In this document: one piece after another, positions 33,018 to 40,106 of the stretch
Numbering within the stretch: the stretch's first letter is position 1
Layout: every line of letters starts with the position of its first letter
NCBI GenBank assembly: GCA_051880035.1
Contig: JBJENE010000044.1
Location: 1 to 40,106, forward strand
Reading direction: 5' to 3'
Source of the DNA: Eshraghiella sp051880035
GTDB taxonomy: Bacteria > Bacillota > Clostridia > Lachnospirales > Lachnospiraceae
DNA: 40,106 nucleotides
Program-made: the position numbers and the translations under genes
Notes under the pieces: model-generated
What the model was told of the DNA's origin: nothing
Database searches by the model: none
What the model saw: only the letters and a program-made list of their open reading frames with translations

Positions 33018-34496
33018 ATGATTCTTGGTACATTATTGGAAAAATTAAACTACAGAGTAATTAACGGAACTGAGAATATTGAAATAAACAATATCGTATA
33101 TGATTCCAGAAAAGTAACAGAAGGTGATGTGTTTGTGTGCATCTGCGGAGCCGAAGCCGATGGACATAAATATATTCCGGATGCGGTCAAAAAGGGCTGT
33201 AAAGCCATTGTTACCGAAAGAGAAATACAGATAACCGACGAATATAAGGATACTGTATTTATTGTAACGGATGATACGAGACTTGCCCTTGCGTACATGT
33301 CGGCAGCATTTTTTGATTATCCGGCAGAAAAACTTTTTACAATAGGAATAACCGGTACCAAAGGTAAAACAACAACAACTTTCATGATTAGGGAAATACT
33401 TGAAAGCTGCGGAATTTCCACCGGGCTTATCGGAACGGTGGAATGCATTGCCGGGGATGAAAGAATTGTATCCGAGCGTACCACGCCAGAATCATATACG
33501 ATATATGAACTTTTTGATAAAATGGTAAAGGCCGGTTGCAAATGTGTTGTTATGGAAGTGTCTTCACAGGCACTTATGCTTCACAGGACGGCAGGAATAA
33601 CATTTGATATAGGTGTATTTACAAACCTTTCTGCGGACCATATAGGACCTAATGAGCATTCTTCATTTGAGAATTATATGGAGTGCAAGGGTATGCTTTT
33701 TAAACAGTGCAGAATAGGTGTCGTTAATTCAGACAGCAGTTATACGGAGGGTGTTCTGAAAGGACATACATGTACGATTGAGAAATACGGCTTGGCAAAA
33801 GGGGCGGATTTAAGAGCCGTAAACATTAAATACTCCCATGAAGACGGACATACCAAAACCTCTTATGATGTTACGGGAACGATGGAAATGCATGTGGAAT
33901 TGAATCTGCCGGGAGAGTTTTCGGTATATAATTCTCTTTGTGCCATTGCCGTTTCAAGGCACTTTAATGTGGATGAAGAGATTTTGAAAAAAGCCCTTCT
34001 TAATGTAAAAGTTAACGGAAGAGTGGAGCCTGTAAGGGTATCGGATAAGTTTACCGTCATGGTGGACTATGCCCATAATGCCATGAGCCTTGAAAGTCTT
34101 CTTAAAACCCTTAGGGAATATAATCCAAAGCGTATAGTCACAGTATTCGGCTGCGGAGGAAACCGCTCCAATACAAGGCGTTTTGAAATGGGAGAGATTT
34201 CGGGCAAAATGTCTGATTTTACCATAATAACCAGTGACAATCCGAGAAACGAAAATCCGGAGGATATCATGAATGATATTGAAACCGGTATCCGTAAGAC
34301 TGACGGAAAATATATTAAAATAAAGGACCGCAGGGAGGCAGTTATCTATGCGGTTACCCATGCTCTTCCGGGAGACATTGTAGTCATTGCAGGCAAAGGA
34401 CATGAGGACTATCAGGAAATCAAAGGCGTGAAATATCATATGTCTGACAGGGAACTGGTAGAGGAAGCAGGTAAACTGCTTGGTTCAAAGGAGTAA
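33018..34496 (+). CDS. murE: UDP-MurNAc-tripeptide synthetase, meso-DAP type
   Basis: Adds the third residue to UDP-MurNAc-L-Ala-D-Glu. The 492 residues carry the ATP loop GTKGKTTTTFM, TTPESYTIYELF, VMEVSSQALMLHR, NLSADHIGPNEH, DYAHNAMSLESLL, GCGGNRSNTRRFEMGEI and GKGHEDYQ. The residue-selecting motif is DNPRNENP, the DNPR form that binds meso-diaminopimelate rather than lysine, so the wall is inferred to be DAP-type. It lies after folD and seven bases before priA. Confidence 0.97.
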   Translation: MILGTLLEKLNYRVINGTENIEINNIVYDSRKVTEGDVFVCICGAEADGHKYIPDAVKKGCKAIVTEREIQITDEYKDTVFIVTDDTRLALAYMSAAFFDYPAEKLFTIGITGTKGKTTTTFMIREILESCGISTGLIGTVECIAGDERIVSERTTPESYTIYELFDKMVKAGCKCVVMEVSSQALMLHRTAGITFDIGVFTNLSADHIGPNEHSSFENYMECKGMLFKQCRIGVVNSDSSYTEGVLKGHTCTIEKYGLAKGADLRAVNIKYSHEDGHTKTSYDVTGTMEMHVELNLPGEFSVYNSLCAIAVSRHFNVDEEILKKALLNVKVNGRVEPVRVSDKFTVMVDYAHNAMSLESLLKTLREYNPKRIVTVFGCGGNRSNTRRFEMGEISGKMSDFTIITSDNPRNENPEDIMNDIETGIRKTDGKYIKIKDRREAVIYAVTHALPGDIVVIAGKGHEDYQEIKGVKYHMSDRELVEEAGKLLGSKE

Positions 34497-34503
34497 AATT
34501 TTT

Positions 34504-36708
34504 GTGAAGTATGCAGGTGTCATTGTTGACATTTCTCATGAAAAACTTGATAAAACATTTTCTTACAGAATTCCGGAGCATCTTGCTTCCATAGTGGAAA
34601 TCGGTTCAAGGGTAAGAATTCCCTTCGGAAAAACCATGCGTATCGGTTATGTAATAGAAATAACCGAAATTCCCGGATTTGATGAGGATAAAATAAGAGA
34701 CATAGACAGTATTGTGGAAGGAAGCATATCCATAGATGAACGGATGATAAGGCTGGCATACTGGATGAAAACCAATTACGGTTCCACCATAAACAGGGCA
34801 CTTAAAACTGTTATTCCTGTTAAAAAAGCCGTAAAGGCTGCCAATAAAAAAACAGTCAGGCTTCTTATTTCACCACAGGAAGCAGTCTGTCTTTCCAAGG
34901 AATATGCCCAAAAGCGAATGACCGCCCAGGCAAGAATTCTTGAAGCACTTTCCGAATGCAGCGTAACCGAGTATACTCTTCTTACGGAAAAACTCAATGT
35001 GTCTGCGTCTTCAGTAAAGGCTCTTGAAGATAAAGGTCTGATTGAGCTTGAATCAATCACGGTTTTCAGAAATTCCCTGAAAAACTACGATAAAGAAGGT
35101 ACAACAGTCAACCTGAATGAAGAACAGTTAAGTGTTGTCAACGGAATTGAAAATGAAATAGATTCTTTGGACATGACGCCTTGTCTTATTAAGGGTGTGA
35201 CGGGAAGCGGTAAAACAGAGGTTTATATGGAAATAATAGACCATGTTTTAAAACAGGGCAAAGAAGCAATTATGCTGATTCCTGAAATTGCGCTTACCTA
35301 CCAGACTGTCATGCGTTTTTATAAGAGGTTTGGCGAGCAGATATCTATAGTTCATTCCCGGTTGTCGGACGGCGAGAAATATGACAGATTCAGGCTTGCC
35401 AAAGAAGGCAGAATTAAAGTGATGATAGGACCCAGAAGTGCACTTTTTACGCCTTTTTCCAATCTGGGACTTATAATAATAGATGAGGAGCATGAGAGTG
35501 CGTACCAGTGCGAAAATGTTCCGAAGTACCATGCTAGGGAGACGGCCATAGCCCTGGCCAAAATGACAGGAGGCAAGGTGATTCTGGGCTCCGCTACTCC
35601 ATCTTTGGAGTCATATTACAGGGCTCTTAACGGAGATTTTCATCTGTACGAACTGAAAAACAGGGCAGGAAAGGGTACAATGCCTAAAGTGGAGATTGTG
35701 GACCTTCGTAAAGAATTAAAATCAGGTAACAGGTCTGTTTTCAGTGAAAAACTTCTTGGATACATGGAGGACAGACTCGCAAAAAAACAGCAGATTATGC
35801 TTTTTTTGAACAGGAGAGGATATGAGGGCTTTATTAACTGCCGTGAATGCGGTAATGTAATACAGTGTCCTCATTGTGCGGTGTCTTTAAGCAGGCATTT
35901 TGGTAACCGGCTCATATGCCACTACTGCGGATATGAGACGCCATTTATTTCCAAGTGTCCGGAATGCGGCTCACCACATATAGGTACATTTAAAGCCGGA
36001 ACCCAGAAGATTGAAGAGGAGACCTTAAAGTTTTTCCCTGATGCGTCGGTTCTAAGAATGGATTTGGATACCACAAAGGGAAAGGACGGTCATGAAAAAA
36101 TATTAAGCCGCTTTGCCAATCATGAAGCAGATATTCTTATAGGAACTCAGATGATTGTTAAAGGTCATGATTTTCCGGATGTGACACTGGTGGGAATACT
36201 TCTGGCGGATGTGTCTTTGCATGCTTCCGATTACATGGCATCCGAAAGGACCTTCCAGCTTCTTACCCAGGCGGCGGGAAGGGCAGGAAGAGGTGAAAGT
36301 CCCGGTAATGTGGTTATACAAAGCTACGACCCTGACAATTACAGCATCATACATGCCGCAGAACAGGATTTTGAAGGATTTTATAAAGAAGAAATAGAAT
36401 ACAGACAATTAATGGAGTACCCTCCGGTAAGCCACATGATGTCGGTTAAAATCGCATCAAAGGATGAAGCTAAAGCAAAAGAACTGTCTTTTTGTATTAA
36501 GGATGTTACATCCGATGATGATGCGGTAAGGGTAATTGGACCGGCCAATGCATCCATATATAAAATAAATGACATTTTCTACCGGATTATTTATTATAAA
36601 AATTCCGATTATTCCAAACTTACCGGAATGAAGGACAGAATTGAGTCATATATCAAAGAACATGAAGAACAGTGGAAAAACTGTCTGGTGCAGTTTGATT
36701 TCCGCTAG
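34504..36708 (+). CDS. priA: Primosomal helicase PriA, GTG start
   Basis: Superfamily 2 helicase that reloads the replisome at broken or stalled forks. GTG 34504 is chosen because AAAGGAG (34487-34493) fits it; the longer frame would start inside murE. The ~734 residues comprise the N-terminal DNA-binding domain (YAGVIVDISHEKLDKTFSY), Walker A GVTGSGKTEVY, DEEHESAYQ, GSATPSLES, and the zinc cysteines in CRECGNVIQCPHC, CHYCG and CPECGS inserted in the motor. The helicase motif GTQMIVKGHDFP and QAAGRAGRG follow. It is complete and precedes def, fmt and rsmB, a common Firmicute order. Confidence 0.97.
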   Translation: MKYAGVIVDISHEKLDKTFSYRIPEHLASIVEIGSRVRIPFGKTMRIGYVIEITEIPGFDEDKIRDIDSIVEGSISIDERMIRLAYWMKTNYGSTINRALKTVIPVKKAVKAANKKTVRLLISPQEAVCLSKEYAQKRMTAQARILEALSECSVTEYTLLTEKLNVSASSVKALEDKGLIELESITVFRNSLKNYDKEGTTVNLNEEQLSVVNGIENEIDSLDMTPCLIKGVTGSGKTEVYMEIIDHVLKQGKEAIMLIPEIALTYQTVMRFYKRFGEQISIVHSRLSDGEKYDRFRLAKEGRIKVMIGPRSALFTPFSNLGLIIIDEEHESAYQCENVPKYHARETAIALAKMTGGKVILGSATPSLESYYRALNGDFHLYELKNRAGKGTMPKVEIVDLRKELKSGNRSVFSEKLLGYMEDRLAKKQQIMLFLNRRGYEGFINCRECGNVIQCPHCAVSLSRHFGNRLICHYCGYETPFISKCPECGSPHIGTFKAGTQKIEEETLKFFPDASVLRMDLDTTKGKDGHEKILSRFANHEADILIGTQMIVKGHDFPDVTLVGILLADVSLHASDYMASERTFQLLTQAAGRAGRGESPGNVVIQSYDPDNYSIIHAAEQDFEGFYKEEIEYRQLMEYPPVSHMMSVKIASKDEAKAKELSFCIKDVTSDDDAVRVIGPANASIYKINDIFYRIIYYKNSDYSKLTGMKDRIESYIKEHEEQWKNCLVQFDFR

Positions 36709-36738
36709 AATACTTTTAATCAGAAAGGACGTAAAGAA

Positions 36739-37212
36739 ATGGCATTAAGAAATATCAGGGTTAATGATGACCCGATTTTAAGAAAAGTATGTAAGGAAAT
36801 ACCTGAGGTTAATGACAGAATTAAAGAGCTTGCCCAGGATATGCTTGATACAATGTATGAGGCGGACGGCGTGGGTCTTGCGGCTCCGCAGGTAGGAATA
36901 CTTAAAAGAATTGTTGTAATCGATGTGGGAGAAGGTCCTGTAGTGATGATTAATCCCGTAATTCTTGAAAGCAAAGGCAGCCAGACAGATAACGAGGGAT
37001 GCCTTAGTATTCCGGGTAAAGTCGGAAGAGTTACAAGACCAATGTATGTAAAAGCCAAAGCCGTTAATCTGGACGGAAAAGAATATATCATTGAAGGCGA
37101 AGAACTTATGGCAAGAGCTATTTGCCATGAACTTGCCCATCTGGACGGAGACTTATATATTGACCATGTGGAAGGCGGTCTTATGGATGTTGTACAGGGA
37201 GAAGAGGTTTGA
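36739..37212 (+). CDS. def: Peptide deformylase
   Basis: A metallo-hydrolase that removes the N-formyl group from new proteins. The 157 residues contain the three family motifs: GVGLAAPQVG, EGCLSIPG (metal Cys) and HELAHLDG (metal His pair with catalytic Glu). Here the third motif reads CHELAH where most family members have QHExDH-type residues; the metal ligands are intact. AAAGGAC precedes the ATG. The fmt start lies two bases after its stop, so the two are coupled. Confidence 0.97.
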   Translation: MALRNIRVNDDPILRKVCKEIPEVNDRIKELAQDMLDTMYEADGVGLAAPQVGILKRIVVIDVGEGPVVMINPVILESKGSQTDNEGCLSIPGKVGRVTRPMYVKAKAVNLDGKEYIIEGEELMARAICHELAHLDGDLYIDHVEGGLMDVVQGEEV

Positions 37213-37214
37213 AA

Positions 37215-38144
37215 ATGAGAGTTATTTTTATGGGAACACCTGATTTTGCGGTAAATACTCTTGAAGAAATCGTTAAAGCAGGTCATGAAGTTGTGGGTGT
37301 ATATACCCAGCCCGACAGACAAAAAGGAAGAGGAAAAGAGCTTTCCATGAGTCCGGTAAAGCAAAAGGCTCTGGAATACGGACTTAACATATACCAGCCG
37401 GAAAAAGTCAGAAAACCCGAAATAATAGAACAGATTAAAGATTTACAGCCGGAAGTGATAGTTGTAGTGGCATTCGGGCAGATTTTACCCAAAGAAATTC
37501 TTGAATGCCCCAAATACGGCTGCGTAAATGTGCATGCTTCACTTCTTCCAAAATACCGGGGTTCCGCACCTATCCAGTGGGCGGTAATAGACGGAGAGGA
37601 AGAAAGCGGTGTTACCACCATGCAGATGGATGAAGGCATTGACACCGGAGATATTCTTTTAATTGAAAAATACAGACTTGCTCCTGATGAGACAGGCGGA
37701 AGTCTTTTTGATAAACTGGCCGTACTGGGCGCTAAGCTACTTATTAAGACTCTTGACGGGCTTTTGGCGGGAAGTATTACTCCGGTTAAGCAACAAGGAG
37801 AGTCATCTTACGCCGGCAAACTGGAAAAATCAACAGGCAAAATAGATTTTACAATGTCCGCAACCGAAATCGAAAGACTTGTAAGGGGACTTAATCCATG
37901 GCCTTCGGCTTACACAACCCTTGAAGGTAAAACCCTGAAAATCTGGAAAGCGGCTGTGGTGGAAAATGACTGTGACAATTCCAACCCGGGAACGGTTTAC
38001 AGGGTGGATAAGCATAATATATATGTAAGTACCAAAGAAGGCGGCTTAAGGATAGATGAGCTGCAGCTTGAGGGCAAAAAGAGAATGGATACGGAAGCCT
38101 TTTTAAGGGGCTTTAATGTAAAGCAGGGGACTGTCCTGGGATAA
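37215..38144 (+). CDS. fmt: Methionyl-tRNA formyltransferase
   Basis: Formylates initiator Met-tRNA using 10-formyl-THF, which fhs and folD upstream can supply. The 309 residues begin MRVIFMGTPDFAV, a typical start, so ATG 37215 is preferred to the overlapping TTG at 37209. Visible motifs are NVHASLLPKYRGSAPIQWA (catalytic His and folate site), GVTTMQMDEGIDTGDIL, the linker, and the C-terminal tRNA-binding domain with NPWPSAYT. It follows def directly and precedes rsmB by 24 bp. Confidence 0.97.
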   Translation: MRVIFMGTPDFAVNTLEEIVKAGHEVVGVYTQPDRQKGRGKELSMSPVKQKALEYGLNIYQPEKVRKPEIIEQIKDLQPEVIVVVAFGQILPKEILECPKYGCVNVHASLLPKYRGSAPIQWAVIDGEEESGVTTMQMDEGIDTGDILLIEKYRLAPDETGGSLFDKLAVLGAKLLIKTLDGLLAGSITPVKQQGESSYAGKLEKSTGKIDFTMSATEIERLVRGLNPWPSAYTTLEGKTLKIWKAAVVENDCDNSNPGTVYRVDKHNIYVSTKEGGLRIDELQLEGKKRMDTEAFLRGFNVKQGTVLG

Positions 38145-38168
38145 AAGGGCGGACTGCGGAGGTATACA

Positions 38169-39575
38169 ATGAATCAGCAGATTAATACCAGAACGGTAAT
38201 TCTGGATATTCTTACAGAGGTGAACGAAAACGGACAGTTTGTCAATAAAGTGTTAAACAGCGCGCTTAAGAAATACCAGTATCTTCCGAGAAACGAAAGA
38301 GCTTTTATATCAAGGACTGTTCTCGGAAGTGTGGAAAGGCGCATAACACTGGATTATATAATTGACATTTTTTCAAAAGTTAAGACCGTAAAACTTAAGC
38401 CTGTAATAAGAAATATTTTAAGAATGAGTGTATACCAGATTATATATATGGACGGTATCAAAGACTTTGCGGTGTGTAATGAGGGCGTCAAACTGGCTTC
38501 CAAAAGAGGTTTTGCAAATCTTAAAGGATACGTAAACGGCGTATTGAGAAATATTGTCCGCAATAAAGATAATATAAAGATGCCGGATGCGGATAAGGAC
38601 ATACTTTTGTGCTTGTCCGTAAAATATTCCATGCCTCAGTGGATTATTAAAATGTGGATTGAGCAAAAGGGTATGGAAAATACCGTTAAAATGCTTGAAG
38701 CCCAATTTGAAAAGCGGCCTTTGACAATCCGCTGCAACTGTGTGAGAATTACCCCTGAAGAACTTTGTGAAAGATTTAACCAAAGGGGAATTAAGGCAGA
38801 AATATCCCCATATCTTCCGGAAGCGCTTGAGATATCAGGGTTTGATTATCTGGAAGGGCTGGAAGAATTTAAAGAAGGGCTTTTCTTCGTGCAGGATATA
38901 AGCTCCATGCTGGTGTGTCATGCGGCAGACCCCAAAGAGGGCGATTATGTCATAGATTTGTGTGCCGCTCCGGGAGGCAAAAGCACACATATCGCAGAGA
39001 CCCTTCATAATGCCGGCACCGTGGAGTCAAGGGATCTTACTTATGATAAAGTAGAGCTTATTAATGACAATATTGAAAGACTGGGACTGACAAATATTAA
39101 TACAGCGGTTCATGATGCATGCGTTGCCGACAAGGATTTGGTAGGTAAAGCCGATATCGTAATTGCGGATCTTCCGTGCTCGGGACTTGGAATAATCAAT
39201 AAAAAACCTGACATAAAATACCATGCCACAATGGAAGGATGCGAAGAGCTTGCCGGGCTTCAGCGTAAAATTCTTTCCGTGGCTGCAGAATATGTTAAAC
39301 CGGGCGGTGTACTTGTATACAGTACATGTACGGTGAATATGCATGAAAACTTCTCTAATGCATCATGGTTCTGCCATAATTTTCCTTTTCATGCAGCTGA
39401 CATTACCGGTAATATTCCAAAGGAATTTGCATACAGTTTTTTACACCCGGGAAAAGAAAATGATGACAGGTATCTGGAAATTATTCCGGGCGCCTTAAAT
39501 AACCATGAAAATACTGAAACAAATACAAATTATGACGGATTTTTTATTGCAAAATTCGTCCGGGACGGGAACTAA
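38169..39575 (+). CDS. rsmB: 16S rRNA (cytosine-C5) methyltransferase RsmB
   Basis: An SAM-dependent enzyme that methylates C967 (E. coli numbering) of 16S rRNA. The 468 residues have an N-terminal NusB-like RNA-binding domain (to ~140: ERAFISRTVLGSVERRITLDYII) and a C-terminal methyltransferase fold: VIDLCAAPGGKSTHIAE (SAM loop), DLPCSGLG (first Cys) and YSTCTVN (catalytic Cys). The segment after the catalytic Cys reads MHENFSNASWF instead of the usual EENE pattern, a minor departure. Its stop is one base before the rlmN start. Confidence 0.95.
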   Translation: MNQQINTRTVILDILTEVNENGQFVNKVLNSALKKYQYLPRNERAFISRTVLGSVERRITLDYIIDIFSKVKTVKLKPVIRNILRMSVYQIIYMDGIKDFAVCNEGVKLASKRGFANLKGYVNGVLRNIVRNKDNIKMPDADKDILLCLSVKYSMPQWIIKMWIEQKGMENTVKMLEAQFEKRPLTIRCNCVRITPEELCERFNQRGIKAEISPYLPEALEISGFDYLEGLEEFKEGLFFVQDISSMLVCHAADPKEGDYVIDLCAAPGGKSTHIAETLHNAGTVESRDLTYDKVELINDNIERLGLTNINTAVHDACVADKDLVGKADIVIADLPCSGLGIINKKPDIKYHATMEGCEELAGLQRKILSVAAEYVKPGGVLVYSTCTVNMHENFSNASWFCHNFPFHAADITGNIPKEFAYSFLHPGKENDDRYLEIIPGALNNHENTETNTNYDGFFIAKFVRDGN

Positions 39576-39576
39576 G

Positions 39577-40106
39577 ATGGAGAAAACAGATATAAAATCC
39601 CTCAATAAGGAGGAACTTACATCATATATAAAATCACTTGGACAGCCGGCATTCAGAGCCTCACAGCTCTATGAATGGATGCATGTTAAGCTTGTTACGG
39701 ATTACGATAAAATGACAAATATCCCGGAAGCACTTAAAAAAATTCTTAAAGAGCAGACTGAATATGTGGCTCTTCAGACCGTGAAAGTGCAGGTGTCCAA
39801 AGAGGATGGAACAGCCAAATATCTGTTCAGGCTGTCTGACGGGAACCTGATAGAAAGTGTACTTATGCATTACCATCACGGAAATTCCGTATGTATTTCC
39901 TCCCAGGCCGGATGCAGGATGGGCTGCCGTTTCTGCGCCTCCACCCTTGACGGGCTGGCAAGAAGCCTTAAGCCTTCGGAAATGATAGACCAGATATACA
40001 GAATACAGCAGGATACCGGTGAAAGAGTATCCAATGTTGTGGTTATGGGTTCCGGGGAGCCTTTCGATAATTTTGATAACTTTATCAGATTTGAAGAACT
40101 CCTTAC
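39577..40106 (+). CDS. rlmN: 23S rRNA (adenine-C2) methyltransferase RlmN (3' end beyond window)
   Basis: A radical-SAM enzyme methylating A2503 of 23S rRNA and A37 of some tRNAs. About 176 residues are visible. An N-terminal helical domain opens with SLGQPAFRASQLYEWMH. The radical-SAM cluster lies in SSQAGCRMGCRFCAST (Cys-x3-Cys-x2-Cys), followed by NVVVMGSGEPFDNFDN. The last motif is usually GMGEP; here it is GSGEP. ATG 39577 lies one base after the rsmB stop with GGGA upstream. The gene runs off the end of the window, so the C-terminal catalytic Cys cannot be seen. Confidence 0.93.
   Translation, partial: MEKTDIKSLNKEELTSYIKSLGQPAFRASQLYEWMHVKLVTDYDKMTNIPEALKKILKEQTEYVALQTVKVQVSKEDGTAKYLFRLSDGNLIESVLMHYHHGNSVCISSQAGCRMGCRFCASTLDGLARSLKPSEMIDQIYRIQQDTGERVSNVVVMGSGEPFDNFDNFIRFEELL

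Noticed and set aside
34480..34503. priA starting at TTG 34480 and overlapping murE
   Set aside because: The ribosome binding site AAAGGAG lies inside this extension and fits GTG 34504.

Overview
The window looks like a draft chromosome scaffold from a strictly anaerobic, low-to-mid GC Firmicute, most likely a Lachnospiraceae-type Clostridium relative. The evidence is the class III ribonucleotide reductase (NrdD/NrdG), Rex, a meso-DAP-type MurE, a VTC-domain/DUF4956 pair, AGGAGG-type ribosome binding sites, and the run of housekeeping genes on the right. Two runs of exactly 100 N (2941-3040 and 5748-5847) are scaffold gaps. Family names come from motifs read by eye; no database search was possible.

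Layout. (1) 1-1740: four small unfamiliar genes on the plus strand, including a receiver-like fragment at the edge and a DUF6935-like protein. (2) 1764-5510: a short leader ORF with a hairpin, then a large secreted multi-domain Ig/Fn3 protein broken by a gap and closed by a clear terminator. (3) 5511-6358: no protein genes. It holds an array of 53-bp hairpin-forming repeats, then a ~112-bp three-stem inverted repeat that touches the dut stop codon. (4) 6357-9740, minus strand: nrdD-nrdG-dut, with a promoter overlapped by three NrdR-like boxes. (5) 9973-11390: a VTC-domain (polyphosphate-polymerase-like) gene overlapping a DUF4956 membrane protein gene. (6) 11468-14617: a GNAT acetyltransferase gene converging on, and overlapping, a minus-strand purine nucleoside phosphorylase/ABC-F operon. 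(7) 14776-16237: a two-gene ABC exporter. (8) 16283-40106: about 24 kb of uninterrupted plus-strand genes: rex, a coiled-coil protein, nnr, alr, mazF, a CBS-domain membrane protein, an M16 peptidase, metY, tepA-like, uppP, ftsK, fhs, murF, folD, murE, priA, def, fmt, rsmB and rlmN (cut by the window end).

How the genes fit together. NrdD/NrdG make dNTPs anaerobically and Dut removes dUTP, so those three form a DNA-precursor operon. On the right, Alr, MurF, MurE and UppP serve peptidoglycan precursor supply. Fhs and FolD make 10-formyl-THF, which Fmt uses to formylate initiator tRNA, and Def removes the formyl group from new proteins. PriA and FtsK act in replication restart and chromosome segregation; RsmB and RlmN modify rRNA. 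Rex, behind a consensus promoter that overlaps a Rex-like operator, links the start of this run to NADH/NAD+ state.

Most worth a second look: the 53-bp repeat array with the adjoining 112-bp structured element, the terminator hairpin whose 3' arm is the ribosome binding site of the tepA-like gene, the triple NrdR-like site, and the mazF gene with no antitoxin beside it. I found no CRISPR array, rRNA, tRNA, transposase or phage gene.
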